This document shows positions 24,558 through 33,704 of a DNA stretch of 64,000 nt, one piece after another. The notes under the pieces are model-generated. The model was not told the DNA's origin and made no database searches. It saw nothing but the letters and a program-made list of their open reading frames with translations. The DNA is from Bradyrhizobium sp. Gha (lineage in GTDB: Bacteria > Pseudomonadota > Alphaproteobacteria > Rhizobiales > Xanthobacteraceae), in NCBI RefSeq assembly GCF_900113735.1, contig NZ_FOQM01000018.1:89554-153553 (forward strand), given 5' to 3'. The stretch's first letter is position 1. Each line of letters starts with the position of its first letter. Position numbers and translations under genes: made by a program.

Positions 24558-25019
24558 ATGGAACTCGATCGAATCGACCGGAAAATCCTCTCGATTTTAC
24601 AGGAGGATGGGCGCATAGCCAATGTCGAGCTTGCCGAGCGCATCGGGCTGTCGCCGACCTCGATCGGCGAGCGGCTGAAGCGCCTGCAGCGCGAGGGGTT
24701 CGTCGAAGGCTATGGCGCGCGGCTCAATCCGCATCGGCTTGGCCTCGGCCTGCTGGTGTTTGTCGAGGTGCTGCTCGACAAGACCACGCCCGACAATTTC
24801 GAGCGCTTTGCGCGCGCGGTGAAACTCGCGCCCGAGGTGCTGGAGTGTCACATGGTTGCAGGCGGCTTCGACTATCTGGTGAAGGCGCGGCTGGCCGACA
24901 TGGCTGCCTATCGGCGCTTCCTCGGCGAGACCCTGCTATCGATGCCGGGCGTGCGGGAGACGCGGACCTATGCGGTGATGGAGGAGATCAAGCGCGACGC
25001 ACCGTTGCCGGTGGGCTGA
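24558..25019 (+). CDS. putR: Lrp/AsnC-family regulator, probable putA activator
   Basis: This 153-residue regulator has an N-terminal HTH (DRIDRKILSILQEDGRI, AERIGLSPTSIGERLKRL) and a RAM/AsnC effector domain at about 65–145 (VFVEVLLDK, ECHMVAGGFDYLVKARL). It is divergent from putA, the arrangement known for PutR of Agrobacterium and Rhodobacter, which activates putA in response to proline. The shared 112-bp AT-rich gap should hold its binding sites. The name is given by context and family. Confidence 0.88.
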   Translation: MELDRIDRKILSILQEDGRIANVELAERIGLSPTSIGERLKRLQREGFVEGYGARLNPHRLGLGLLVFVEVLLDKTTPDNFERFARAVKLAPEVLECHMVAGGFDYLVKARLADMAAYRRFLGETLLSMPGVRETRTYAVMEEIKRDAPLPVG

Positions 25020-25187
25020 CGAAATGCGGTCGCGATTGTCGCTGCTGCGGCGTTGATCGGCGATCTCTCCAGGCAAATAGCCTATCGCGTGCAGTCGCAA
25101 CGCCCGTCGTCGAATGCACTGATCGTCTTCTAAAATCTTGTTGGCCTCACTCCCGGACTGACCCGGGAGGCAGCAAGAGCTGGCGGC

Positions 25188-25388
25188 TTATACTTTGAGG
25201 TTCTCTGCGGAGGTCTTGCCCCGGTTTGCGATCTCTTCGTATTCCACCGTCTGTCCTTCGTTCAGGGACGACAGACCGGCTTTCTGCACTGCCGAGATAT
25301 GCACGAACACATCCTTGCCGCCCGACGCAGGCTGGATAAATCCATAACCCTTGGTCGGGTTGAACCACTTGACCGTACCTTTAGCCAT
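25188..25388 (-). CDS. Cold-shock-domain protein (CspA family)
   Basis: This is a 66-residue single-stranded nucleic-acid-binding OB-fold protein. RNP1 (KGYGFIQ) and RNP2 (VFVHIS) are intact. ATG 25388 has GGAGAAG ahead; a GTG one codon upstream is less likely. Whether it is cold-inducible or constitutive cannot be read, but the 196 bp ahead of it hold a long untranslated leader or promoter region. A 7-bp hairpin at 25150–25169 after the stop could help termination but lacks an adjacent U run. Confidence 0.95.
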   Translation of the reverse strand: MAKGTVKWFNPTKGYGFIQPASGGKDVFVHISAVQKAGLSSLNEGQTVEYEEIANRGKTSAENLKV

Positions 25389-25584
25389 CACGACTTCTCC
25401 GCGGGTCTTCCTCCGAGATCACGAACCGCCAGTCCCCGCCAACCGGCCGGTTCGGTCCTATAGGATACGCGGAATGAGGCGGGCTTGGTAGATCAAACCA
25501 CATCAGCATTTCTCCGAAATTCGCTCAACTTCGCAGCGTTTTTGCCTGTTTTGCCCGTTTCGCGGTCAATTGACCCTGACACCG

Positions 25585-25893
25585 TCAATAAGTCGCGGCC
25601 AGATAGTCCACGATCTTGCCGACGTCGGCATCGTCGATCGGTGCCCCATAGACCTTGATCATCTTGGTGACCTCGGCCTGCCAGAAGGCTTTCTTGTCCT
25701 TCATCGGCGGCTGCGTCGCGATGTAGTCGGACGAGTGGCAGGCGGTGCAATTGCCTTGAACCACTTCGAGATTGGGCCCAGCCTTGAAGGCCGCGACCTC
25801 GTCCGGCGTCTTGTAGTCGATCGGTGCTGCAAGGGCCGAACCCACCATGGCGGCGACGGCGAGCGTAATGGCGCCGAGAACGGTGCGCTGCAT
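25585..25893 (-). CDS. sorB: Cytochrome c subunit of sulfite dehydrogenase
   Basis: This 102-residue periplasmic c-type cytochrome has a signal peptide (cleavage near SALAA-PI), a heme motif Cys49-Thr-Ala-Cys52-His53 and a possible Met ligand in PPMKDKKAF. It lies 11 bp after the molybdenum subunit gene, the order seen for sorAB, and should accept electrons from sulfite oxidation and pass them to the respiratory chain. ATG 25893 is chosen over ATG 25899 because GAGGAG is then correctly spaced. Confidence 0.9.
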   Translation of the reverse strand: MQRTVLGAITLAVAAMVGSALAAPIDYKTPDEVAAFKAGPNLEVVQGNCTACHSSDYIATQPPMKDKKAFWQAEVTKMIKVYGAPIDDADVGKIVDYLAATY

Positions 25894-25904
25894 GATCATT
25901 CTCC

Positions 25905-27104
25905 TCAGGCCACGCTGGCGCGGACGGTTTCGACGACATTGCGCAGATAACCCGCCGGGTTCCAGCGCGGTGTGTCGGGCTGCGTCTCGCCGGAATTGCT
26001 GGTCGCGCGCACCTTGAGCTCGACCTGGCCCGCGGCAAGCTTCACCGGCAGCCTCCATTCGCGGAAGGAGTAGTTGCCGAGATCCTTGCCGAGCTTGGCG
26101 GAGGCCCAGGTCTTGCCGCCATCCGTGGAGACCGACACGTCCTTGATGCCCTTGCCACCATCGAAGGCGATGCCGCGCAGCATCGTGCGGCCGGCCTTCA
26201 GCTTGGCGCCATCGGGCACATTGGTGATGAAGGAACGGATGGTGAAGCGGTTGATCGGGATCGTCGCCTTCGGTGCCGTGCCGGGCGCGACCGAATTGTC
26301 CGGCGTATCCGGAATGCGGTAGGCCGACTTCATCCAGAATCCGTCATAGACGGTGTCGACGACGGTGATCTCGTTGAGGTGCTTGACCCAGTAGGTGCCG
26401 TAATAGCCTGGGACGATCAGGCGCAGCGGAAAGCCGTTGAGGAACGGCAGGTCCTCGCCGTTCATGCCATAGGCCAGCATCACCTCACCGTCGGTGGCGT
26501 GATCGAGGTCGAGCGCCTTGGCGAAGTCGGGGGTCTTGTCGCTGACCGGCCCGTCCATGCCGCCGAAGACGACCTGCTTGGCGCCGGTCTGCACGCCCGC
26601 CATTTCCAGCACGGCCTTCAGCGGCACGCCGCGCCAGCGCGCATTGCCCATCGCGCCATTGGCGAGCTGGCCGCCGGCGACGCGCGGCTCGAAGAAGCCG
26701 CGGCTGTTGCCGGAGCACTGGTTGACGGCGACGATCTCGGTCGCCTTCATCTTCCTGATGTCCTTCAGCGACAGCTTCAGCGGCTTGTCGACCTTGCCCT
26801 TGACCTCGAGCGTGAACTTGTCAGGGTCGAGATCGTAGGGCAGGCCGGCGAGGTGGTAGCGCACGAAGAACGCGTTATTCGGCGTGATAGGGCCGTCGTT
26901 GAACACCGCGAATGGCGTCTCGAGCTGCGGCGGCCGGCTGGTGAGCCCGATCATCGGCCGCTTCTGGGGATATTTCACCAGCGGTCGCTCGCCATTGGCA
27001 AACGGCAGGGTGACGGTGTCGAGAGCCAGTGCCCCGGTTGAATTCAGTGTGGCCGTCAGTGCGGCAAGACCCGCTCCTTTGAGCAGGTCGCGTCGGTCGA
27101 ACAT
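25905..27104 (-). CDS. sorA: Sulfite dehydrogenase molybdopterin subunit
   Basis: This periplasmic enzyme of 399 residues oxidises sulfite to sulfate. A Tat signal is clear (FDRRDLLKGAGLAAL), consistent with export of the folded molybdoprotein. The Mo-ligand Cys130 is in VNQCSGNSRG. The oxidoreductase domain covers about 70–270, and the immunoglobulin-like dimerisation domain covers 290–395. GGAGGAG precedes ATG 27104. Paired with the cytochrome gene that follows it, this gives a SorAB-type system for using or detoxifying sulfite, for instance from organosulfonates. Confidence 0.93.
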   Translation of the reverse strand: MFDRRDLLKGAGLAALTATLNSTGALALDTVTLPFANGERPLVKYPQKRPMIGLTSRPPQLETPFAVFNDGPITPNNAFFVRYHLAGLPYDLDPDKFTLEVKGKVDKPLKLSLKDIRKMKATEIVAVNQCSGNSRGFFEPRVAGGQLANGAMGNARWRGVPLKAVLEMAGVQTGAKQVVFGGMDGPVSDKTPDFAKALDLDHATDGEVMLAYGMNGEDLPFLNGFPLRLIVPGYYGTYWVKHLNEITVVDTVYDGFWMKSAYRIPDTPDNSVAPGTAPKATIPINRFTIRSFITNVPDGAKLKAGRTMLRGIAFDGGKGIKDVSVSTDGGKTWASAKLGKDLGNYSFREWRLPVKLAAGQVELKVRATSNSGETQPDTPRWNPAGYLRNVVETVRASVA

Positions 27105-27261
27105 GTCGTCTCCTCCCGGAGCTTTTCGTTGACTCGCGGTCATCACCGCTACACCCACGCTCATCTGTCTCAACCGTCAGGTTGAAGTCAATTCGTGCTT
27201 TCGCAGCAAGCCCATGCCGCTGCGCCGCAATACACCGGTGTTGCGCGGATGACTCCTTCTT

Positions 27262-27368
27262 CACCTCTCCCGCTTGTGGGGGCCGGCAGGGGGCTTTTTC
27301 CTCTAGGGGATTGTCCCCTCGTGGAGACACCCTCTCCACGACCCTCTCCCGCAAGCGGGAGAGGGAGC
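27262..27368. repeat. Intergenic repeat, family E copy 1
   Basis: The outer arms are cacctctcccgcttgtgg and ctctcccgcaagcgggagag. The interior includes gggggctttttcctctaggg and a gtccc…ggaga stretch that recurs in the copy at 42.9 kb. It fills much of the gap between sorA and the cyclase gene. Confidence 0.8.
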
Positions 27369-27389
27369 ACACTTTCCGTGTGGCTCGCT

Positions 27390-29126
27390 TTACGCGGCGA
27401 CGCGCGCGTCGCCGGCGATGAGGGCGGACAATGTCCTGGTGTCGGCGACGACGCGCACGACCATCAGCTCGTCGCGACCGCGGATCGCCACCTCCTGCTT
27501 CGGCAGTGCCTCCTCGTGAAGGCCGGCGGTGCGGCGGACCTCCTCGGAGACAACAGCCTCGCAGGCGAGCGTCTTGGTCATGTCCTGAAGGCGGGCGGCG
27601 ACGTTCACGGCATCGCCGAGCGCGGTAAAGACGATGTGGTCGCGATAGCCGATGTCGCCGATAATGACCTCGCCGCCATGGACGCCGATGCCGAAGCGGA
27701 TCGGCTGGCGCAGGTCGTGGCTCAGCAGCTCGTTGAGCTCGTCGACATGGGTTGCGATGGCGGCCACCGCCTTCAGCGCCTGCCGGCAGGCGTTGTGCGG
27801 ATCGGTCGCGAGGCCAAACAGCGCCAGCATGCCGTCGCCGACGAACTGGTTCGGCTGCCCCCCGTTCTCGATCACCGCCTGCGACACCGCGCCAAGGAAA
27901 CGATTGACGATGAAGACGGTATCGAATGGCAGCCGTTTCTCGGCGAGCTGGGTCGAGCCGCGCATGTCGACGAACAGGCTGACGAGATAGCGCTCCTGTC
28001 CGATTCGTGCCGGCGAGGACGCTTGCGCGTTGCCCGACAGCATTTGTGGCATGAACAGCTGGAAGAAGGAGAGATCGCAGTTCGGCCGCAGCTGGCAGGC
28101 GAGGCGGATCGAGGGATCGGCAGTGCCGACGCGAGCCAGCACGAAGGCCTCGCGCTGCGACGGCTCAGGCAATGTGTCGTGGTCGCCGATGATGCGGATC
28201 CGGCAGGTCGAGCAGCGGGCGCGGCCACCGCAGACGCTGGCATGCGGCACGTTGTGGCGCAGGCTCGCTTCCAGCACGGACAGGCCTTTGGGCACGCGCA
28301 CCGTCTTGCCGTTGCCGTAGGACAGCACGATCATGCCGCCACGCCGCTCGCGCCAGCCGCGCACGCCGCGCGCGAGCAGCGCCAGCCCGAGCAGCCCGAA
28401 ATAACTGATCGTCAGTCCACCGGTGATGCGGTCGAGCGTGTCGGCCTGTGCGAACGTGCCGACCTCGCGCTGCGTGTAATTCTGCCGGCGCCAGTCGCTG
28501 TCCTCGCTGTCGGCGGCGACACTGCGGCCACCCTGGTAGATGCCGAGCAGCGCCAGCGTCGGGATCAGCACGGCGGCCGCCAGCAGATACGGTGCCGCGC
28601 GCATGAAGAACGGTTTCAGCCGGAGCCAGAAATAAATGCCGATGCAGCCGTGCACCCAGGCGACGATCAGCAGGATCGTCATCGTCCAGAGCCGGCCGGG
28701 CGCCACGACGAAAAACAGATAGAGCTCCTGCGGATAGAGCTTCTCGTGCCCGTACAGTGTCTGGCCGAGCCGGATGCCGATGACATGCGCCATGATCAGC
28801 GCCGGGATGCTCAGCCCCAGCACGAGCTGCAGCGGCTCGATCGTCCGCCAGCGGAACTCGCGGCGCTGGTACAGCGCATAGACGCCGAGACCCATATGGG
28901 TGAGGGCCGCACCATAGAACACGATCGCGACGGGCAGGAACTGCCAGAACGCGATGTGGTAGTAGACGCCGACTTGCATGGCGTCGACCGAGATGTTGCC
29001 GAGCGCGTGGTTGAGGAAATGGCTGATCACGTAAGCAAACAGGATGACGCCGCAGGCCAGCCGCACCTGCCGCGCGCTGGTCGAGCGGACGAGTTCGGGC
29101 AATCGTGAAAGTGCGGTGGCGGCCAT
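27390..29126 (-). CDS. CyaC-like membrane adenylate/guanylate cyclase with ferredoxin domain
   Basis: This 578-residue protein has three modules. A membrane part (about 22–255, six helices) carries histidines on helices (His36, His40, His77, His114, His159) that could bind b hemes. A plant-type 2Fe-2S domain follows at about 265–352 (Cys299, Cys305, Cys308, Cys344). The class III nucleotide cyclase at about 375–560 has metal Asp387 and Asp431 and transition-state Asn508 and Arg512. The design matches the redox-regulated CyaC described in Sinorhizobium meliloti. The base-selecting Lys and Asp of typical adenylate cyclases appear as Gln427 and Val499, so the product is not certain. Upstream in-frame codons are non-conserved; ATG 29126 begins the protein proper. 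Confidence 0.88.
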   Translation of the reverse strand: MAATALSRLPELVRSTSARQVRLACGVILFAYVISHFLNHALGNISVDAMQVGVYYHIAFWQFLPVAIVFYGAALTHMGLGVYALYQRREFRWRTIEPLQLVLGLSIPALIMAHVIGIRLGQTLYGHEKLYPQELYLFFVVAPGRLWTMTILLIVAWVHGCIGIYFWLRLKPFFMRAAPYLLAAAVLIPTLALLGIYQGGRSVAADSEDSDWRRQNYTQREVGTFAQADTLDRITGGLTISYFGLLGLALLARGVRGWRERRGGMIVLSYGNGKTVRVPKGLSVLEASLRHNVPHASVCGGRARCSTCRIRIIGDHDTLPEPSQREAFVLARVGTADPSIRLACQLRPNCDLSFFQLFMPQMLSGNAQASSPARIGQERYLVSLFVDMRGSTQLAEKRLPFDTVFIVNRFLGAVSQAVIENGGQPNQFVGDGMLALFGLATDPHNACRQALKAVAAIATHVDELNELLSHDLRQPIRFGIGVHGGEVIIGDIGYRDHIVFTALGDAVNVAARLQDMTKTLACEAVVSEEVRRTAGLHEEALPKQEVAIRGRDELMVVRVVADTRTLSALIAGDARVAA

Positions 29127-29436
29127 GATTCGCTTGTACCAGTTCACTGAGGAGAACAGCCAGCGGAGAGTTAAATTCCTGATGTAGACGGCCCTTCCGA
29201 TCACATGCGCGGCAAGGTTACCTGATGGTAAGTCTTGCAGGGTGGCAAAGCTCGCCGCCAAGCGCGCCCTAAGCGCGCGCAGATCCGTGGCCCCATTGCC
29301 ACAGGGAGCTGTTTGGCGAACATTCGGAGTTACCAGCTCGTGCTGACACTCATCCTGTGCTGACGGGCGCGCTTTGCTTGCCCGGGACGACGTGGCCACA
29401 TTGACTCCCCCTCGCAAGTCAGGGAAAAGCGCGGCC
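29127..29436. other. Divergent intergenic region between cyclase and glycosyltransferase genes
   Basis: No gene is supported in these 310 bp. They hold a near-perfect dyad at 29213–29237 (GCAAGGTTACC, TGAT, GGTAAGTCTTGC), a candidate operator. They also hold a fragment at about 29287–29345 related to the family D repeat at 35.3 kb (shared attgccacaggga and gtttggcgaa). Promoters of both divergent genes must also be here. Confidence 0.55.
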
Positions 29437-31026
29437 GTGACGATCGCTCCCGATATCACCATGAAGCCCAGCGGCGCGTTGCGCCGGCCGCTGGTCATTG
29501 CCGCGTTGGTGATCGCCGCGATGACGGTGCTGCGCATCGTCTATGCCTCCGCGATCGAGCTGCGCACCGACGAGGCCTATTACTGGACCTGGTCGAAAGA
29601 GGGAGCGCTCAGCTTCCTCGATCATCCGCCCGGCATCGCCTGGCTGATCCGCTTCGGAACCGCGATCTTCGGTGACACGTTGCTCGGCGTTCGCTTCGGC
29701 GGGATCGTCGCAATGCTGGTCACGCAATTGTTGCTCGCCGATATCGTCCGCCGCCTCACCCATGATGTGCGCGCGGTCGTTGTTGTGGTGCTGATGCCCG
29801 AGGCCGCGCTCTATTACGGCCTGCTGATGGCCAAGGTTGCGCCCGATGTCGCGATGATCCCGTTCGCGGTGGCGATGATGTGGTCGCTGGTACGGCTCGC
29901 GCAGAGCGGTGACGGGCGTTGGTGGCTCGCAGCCGGGCTGTTCGCGGGCCTGTCGTTGCTGTCGAAATTCACCGCGATCATGTTCGCGCCGGCGGTCGCC
30001 GCTTTTCTGCTGGTGCCGGATTGGCGCTGGCGCTGGCTGCGCAGCCCCTATCCTTATCTCGCGGTACTGGTCGCCATTGCGGTGTTCTCGCCGGTGCTGA
30101 TCTGGAATGCGCAGCACGATTGGGCCTCGTTCCGTTTCCAGGGCGTGCGCGCCACGGCCAATTACGGCATCTCGCTGCGCACCATCGGCGACTACATCGG
30201 CCTGCAATTTGGTCTCGTCGGTTTCGTCATGTTGCCGGTGGTGCTGTCCGGCCTCGCGATGACGGCATGGCGTGGCTATCGCTCCCGTGAGCCGGTGGCG
30301 ATCCTGCTGTCGACGGCGGTGCTGGTGCCCTTCGCCTATTTCTTCTTGAAGTCGATGACGCTCAGGGTCGGCGATACCTGGCCGATGTTCATGTGGCCGG
30401 TCGGTTTCGCGGCCGCCGCCGTGAACCTCGCAATGCTGTCGAAGGAAGGCTGGTCGGCGCAGACGATCCGGTCGAGCCTGTTCTGGGTCGACACGGCCTT
30501 GGTTTCGGGGATCGCCTTCGTCGTGATCGTGTTCCTCTATTACGTCGCGGCACCCTGGAATTTCCTCGGCAAGATCGATCCAATCGGTGCCGAAGCCGGC
30601 TTCGAGCAGGTGGCCGCGCGCGCGCAGGCCGCGCTGGATGAGACAGGCGCGACCTGGATCGCAACCACCGACTACCGCACCTACGCCATGATGCGCTGGC
30701 TGTTCCGCGGCCGCGTCCCCGTGATCGAGATCAACGAGCGCGGCCGCTTCCAGGATTTTCGCGATCCCGGCATGGACCGGATCAGGGGGCACGCCGGGCT
30801 CTATATCGGCCGCCAGCCCGACGATCATTCGCCTCTGTGGGACCGGATCCCCGCGACTCGCGCGCCCTTGGCGCAAGTCGAGCGGCGCTGGCGCGGTGTC
30901 CTGATCGATACCTACACGATCGACGAGCTCACCGGATGGACCCCGGAGCTTTCGCCGCCAAAGGATTCGCCGCTGTTCCGGTGGAAGGTGCTGGCGTGGA
31001 AATTCGAGAAGCGCTCGCTCTCCTAG
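29437..31026 (+). CDS. GT39/ArnT-like membrane glycosyltransferase
   Basis: This is a multi-span protein of 529 residues in the PMT/ArnT superfamily, which uses polyprenyl-phosphate sugars on the periplasmic side. The first periplasmic loop has the expected acidic pair Asp45–Glu46 (ELRTDEAYYWTW) and a downstream HPPG motif. About ten to twelve membrane helices follow, then a periplasmic C-terminal domain from about 395. Start is uncertain: GTG 29437 has AGGGA 11 bases ahead, ATG 29461 has none, and TTG 29374 is a longer option. Likely acceptors are lipid A, lipid carriers or other envelope glycans. It stands alone, with no sugar genes nearby. Confidence 0.88.
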   Translation: MTIAPDITMKPSGALRRPLVIAALVIAAMTVLRIVYASAIELRTDEAYYWTWSKEGALSFLDHPPGIAWLIRFGTAIFGDTLLGVRFGGIVAMLVTQLLLADIVRRLTHDVRAVVVVVLMPEAALYYGLLMAKVAPDVAMIPFAVAMMWSLVRLAQSGDGRWWLAAGLFAGLSLLSKFTAIMFAPAVAAFLLVPDWRWRWLRSPYPYLAVLVAIAVFSPVLIWNAQHDWASFRFQGVRATANYGISLRTIGDYIGLQFGLVGFVMLPVVLSGLAMTAWRGYRSREPVAILLSTAVLVPFAYFFLKSMTLRVGDTWPMFMWPVGFAAAAVNLAMLSKEGWSAQTIRSSLFWVDTALVSGIAFVVIVFLYYVAAPWNFLGKIDPIGAEAGFEQVAARAQAALDETGATWIATTDYRTYAMMRWLFRGRVPVIEINERGRFQDFRDPGMDRIRGHAGLYIGRQPDDHSPLWDRIPATRAPLAQVERRWRGVLIDTYTIDELTGWTPELSPPKDSPLFRWKVLAWKFEKRSLS

Positions 31027-31028
31027 CG

Positions 31029-32057
31029 CTACTCCTCGTCCTCTTTCTTCCGCAGCAGATCCGTCGCCAGATCGGACAGCTTTGGCGGCGGCAGGGCGGC
31101 GAATGGCAGCGGCCTCGTGACGTCTATCGCGGCCAACCCCAGCCGCGCCGTCAGCAATCCGTTGAGCATGCCTTCACCCAGCCGCTGCGACAGTTTTGCG
31201 GCGATCCCGTGCCCGAGCATCTGCTGCACCAGGCTGTCGCTCGCGGCGAGGCCGCCGGTGATGGCGAGATGGGCGATGACGTGGCGGAGCAGGCGGATCA
31301 TGCCGAGCGCGCCGGGTCGGCCGCCATAGAGCCGCGCGAGCTGGCGGATCAGGCGCAGCGAGGCCACGAGCACGAACAGCACGTCGAACAGCGCGCGCGG
31401 CGACACCGCCGTGACGATCGAGACCCGCTGCGCGGCCGACGACACCAGCCGCCGCGCCTCCGTATCCAGCGGCGACATCAATTCGCGTTCGGCGAGCCGG
31501 ATCATGTCGGCGCCGTCGATGATCTCCCCCGTATGGCTCTCCAGCGTCGCGCGGGCGCGGGCAAGCTGCGGGTTCTGGTGCGCGATGGCGATCAGATCCC
31601 GCACGATGGCGCGGCTCTCCTTGCGATCGTCGCTCAGGAGCACTTCGGCGGCACGCCGGTGCAGCTTCTCGATCGTCGCAAGCCGCGCGAGTCCAAGCGC
31701 TTCGCGCCCGATCACCACGGCGAGCGCAAGCGTGGTGACGAAGGCGAGCGCGAGCCCGGCAAAGCCGAGGCTCTCGCTGCGCGCAAACAGGTCCTCGATC
31801 AGATTGACGACCCCGAGCCCGGTGCCGAGCAGCGTCAGGCCGGCGAGGCCGGACCAGAACAGCGCGCCCCAGGGAAAGCCGCGCCGCGCCGGCAGCGCGG
31901 TTTGAACCGGTACCGGCAGCAATGATGCATCGGGCTCCGGCGTGATCTGGATCGTGGCGCGGCTGAGCCGGCTGATCTCGTCGGCCTCGGTCACGACGAC
32001 GCCGGGATCGTCAAGCCGGAACGTCGCCGGCCGCCGTGGCTTCGATGGGTCGCTCAT
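31029..32057 (-). CDS. ycjF: YcjF/TIGR01620-family inner-membrane protein (DUF697)
   Basis: This 342-residue membrane protein is of the YcjF type. After an Arg-rich cytoplasmic start, two helices lie at about 66–85 and 90–120, with further helices near 225–290 in the DUF697 region (ISIVTAVSPRALFDVLFVL, LIRQLARLYGGRPGALG). It overlaps the YcjX gene by 4 bp (ATGA), the usual coupling of this pair. The pair is stress-associated in enterobacteria; its function here is not known. It is convergent with, and 2 bp from, the glycosyltransferase gene. Confidence 0.9.
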   Translation of the reverse strand: MSDPSKPRRPATFRLDDPGVVVTEADEISRLSRATIQITPEPDASLLPVPVQTALPARRGFPWGALFWSGLAGLTLLGTGLGVVNLIEDLFARSESLGFAGLALAFVTTLALAVVIGREALGLARLATIEKLHRRAAEVLLSDDRKESRAIVRDLIAIAHQNPQLARARATLESHTGEIIDGADMIRLAERELMSPLDTEARRLVSSAAQRVSIVTAVSPRALFDVLFVLVASLRLIRQLARLYGGRPGALGMIRLLRHVIAHLAITGGLAASDSLVQQMLGHGIAAKLSQRLGEGMLNGLLTARLGLAAIDVTRPLPFAALPPPKLSDLATDLLRKKEDEE

Positions 32058-33523
32058 GCCAGCTTGTCTCCGATCAGGAACTGCAGGGCACGGTCCAGGC
32101 GAATGTGCGGCAGCGCGGGCTCTTCATTGCCTTCACGTTCGAGCATTGGCGGGCGGAAGCGCAGAAAGCGAAAATCGCTCGTCTCGCCGGCCTGCGTCGA
32201 CAATCCGCGGAATCCATCCGTGCCATTGAACAGCGGTTCGGGATCCAGTGGAAGATCGCCCGGAAACGTCGCGACCTCCGTGTTGCCGTCGAAGAACTCG
32301 CCGCCGGCACTTTCGCCCGCCGCCGGCGTGCCCAGGATCGAGGGCAATTTGTCGCGGCCATTGCTGACCTGAGCTTCGCGGGTGGCGCGGACGGCGGCAA
32401 GCGCCACGACATCGATCTGCGCGCCGGTATCTTCCGCGCGCGCTACGGCGCGGGTCACCGCGCGGCGCAGCACGGCCTCCAGCCGGTCATGGCTGGAATG
32501 ATGCAGATGATCCGCTTTGGTCGCGGCGAACAGGATGCGGTCGATACGCGGCCTGAACAGGCTGGACAGGAACGTGCTGCGGCCGATGCGGAAGCAATCG
32601 AGAATACCTGACAGCGCCGCTTCGAGATCGTGCAGGGCTTCAGGCCCCGAGTTGAATGCGGCGAGCGCATCGGCGAGCACGATCTGTCGATCGAGCCGGG
32701 CGAAATGATCCCTGAAGAAGGGCCGCACCACGACGTCCTTATAGGCCTCGTAGCGGCGCACCATCATCGCCCAAAGCGATCCCTCCGGCGCCTGTCCGCC
32801 TGTGGGGACGTCGAGCGGAGCGAAGGTCAGCGCGGGCGTGTCCGCAAGATTGCCGGGCATCAGGAAGCGGCCGGGTGGCAACAGGCTCATCGCAAAGCGT
32901 TCGTCGCGGCAGGCGCGCAAATAGCTGGTGAAGAGCTTTGCAGCCGTGAGCGTCGCCTGCTCGTCCTCGCGGGCCTGGGGCTTGAGCGTTGAGAGATGCG
33001 CGTGCCAGTCTACGGCCAGATGCGCGCGCGGCGCTTCGCGCGACAACGCCAGGCTTTCGGCGGACCATTGCTCGAAACTTTTCTGGAGCAGCGGCAGGTC
33101 GAGCAGCCATTCGCCAGGATAGTCGACGATGTCGAGCGTGAGTGTGCGGTCGGCGCCATTTGGACGCTGATAATCGATGACGAGACGCAGTTCGCTGATG
33201 TCGACGGTCGAGCTCGGCCAGCGCCGCTCCTCGATCAGCGCACGCAGATGGTTCTCATAGGAAAAGCGCGGCACGGCGTCATCAGGCTGCGGCGCCAGAT
33301 GGGCCCGCGCGATCCGGCCAGAGGCATAGGCCTCGAACACCGGAAGCCGCCCGCCGCGGGTCAGGCCATGGATGAGCGCGGTGATGAATACGGTCTTACC
33401 GGCCCGCGACAGGCCCGTGACACCTAGCCGTACCGTGGGATTGAAGAAGTGCTCGCCATAATCGATCAGCGCCCGGGCCGACACGCGCGCCTCCTCGACC
33501 ATATCCTGGAAACTGAATGCCAT
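32054..33523 (-). CDS. ycjX: YcjX-family P-loop GTP-binding protein (DUF463)
   Basis: This is a 489-residue YcjX protein. The Walker A motif is GLSRAGKT (Lys43) in LGVTGLSRAGKTVFITAL; a switch-like DYPGEWLLDLPL and the nucleotide base motif ATKADHLH also fit a Ras-like fold. It probably acts at the membrane with its coupled partner YcjF. Upstream 181 bp are non-coding and shared with the divergent hemolysin-III-like gene. Confidence 0.93.
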   Translation of the reverse strand: MAFSFQDMVEEARVSARALIDYGEHFFNPTVRLGVTGLSRAGKTVFITALIHGLTRGGRLPVFEAYASGRIARAHLAPQPDDAVPRFSYENHLRALIEERRWPSSTVDISELRLVIDYQRPNGADRTLTLDIVDYPGEWLLDLPLLQKSFEQWSAESLALSREAPRAHLAVDWHAHLSTLKPQAREDEQATLTAAKLFTSYLRACRDERFAMSLLPPGRFLMPGNLADTPALTFAPLDVPTGGQAPEGSLWAMMVRRYEAYKDVVVRPFFRDHFARLDRQIVLADALAAFNSGPEALHDLEAALSGILDCFRIGRSTFLSSLFRPRIDRILFAATKADHLHHSSHDRLEAVLRRAVTRAVARAEDTGAQIDVVALAAVRATREAQVSNGRDKLPSILGTPAAGESAGGEFFDGNTEVATFPGDLPLDPEPLFNGTDGFRGLSTQAGETSDFRFLRFRPPMLEREGNEEPALPHIRLDRALQFLIGDKLA

Positions 33524-33704
33524 ATGAACGTGATTGGTCTCGGGGCGCGGACGGAACGGTGAAGCCGTTCACAAAAGTGGCAATTGCGCGGGGAAAATCA
33601 AGCTTCATACTTCCACCGCCTTTGTCGGCAAATCAGCCGATCGAACGACGCGCCGGTCCCAAAACACCCACACAAGAGGGCATTGCCCCGCTCAGCGGAT
33701 TGCC

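Noticed and set aside
25564..25575. Perfect palindrome GGTCAATTGACC considered as a RutR-type operator
   Set aside because: The half-sites point the opposite way to a RutR site, the site lies between sorB and the cold-shock gene, and it has no 21-bp partner.
27195..29108. A 637-residue plus-strand frame opposite the cyclase
   Set aside because: Shadow frame: the minus strand has intact membrane, ferredoxin and cyclase motifs.
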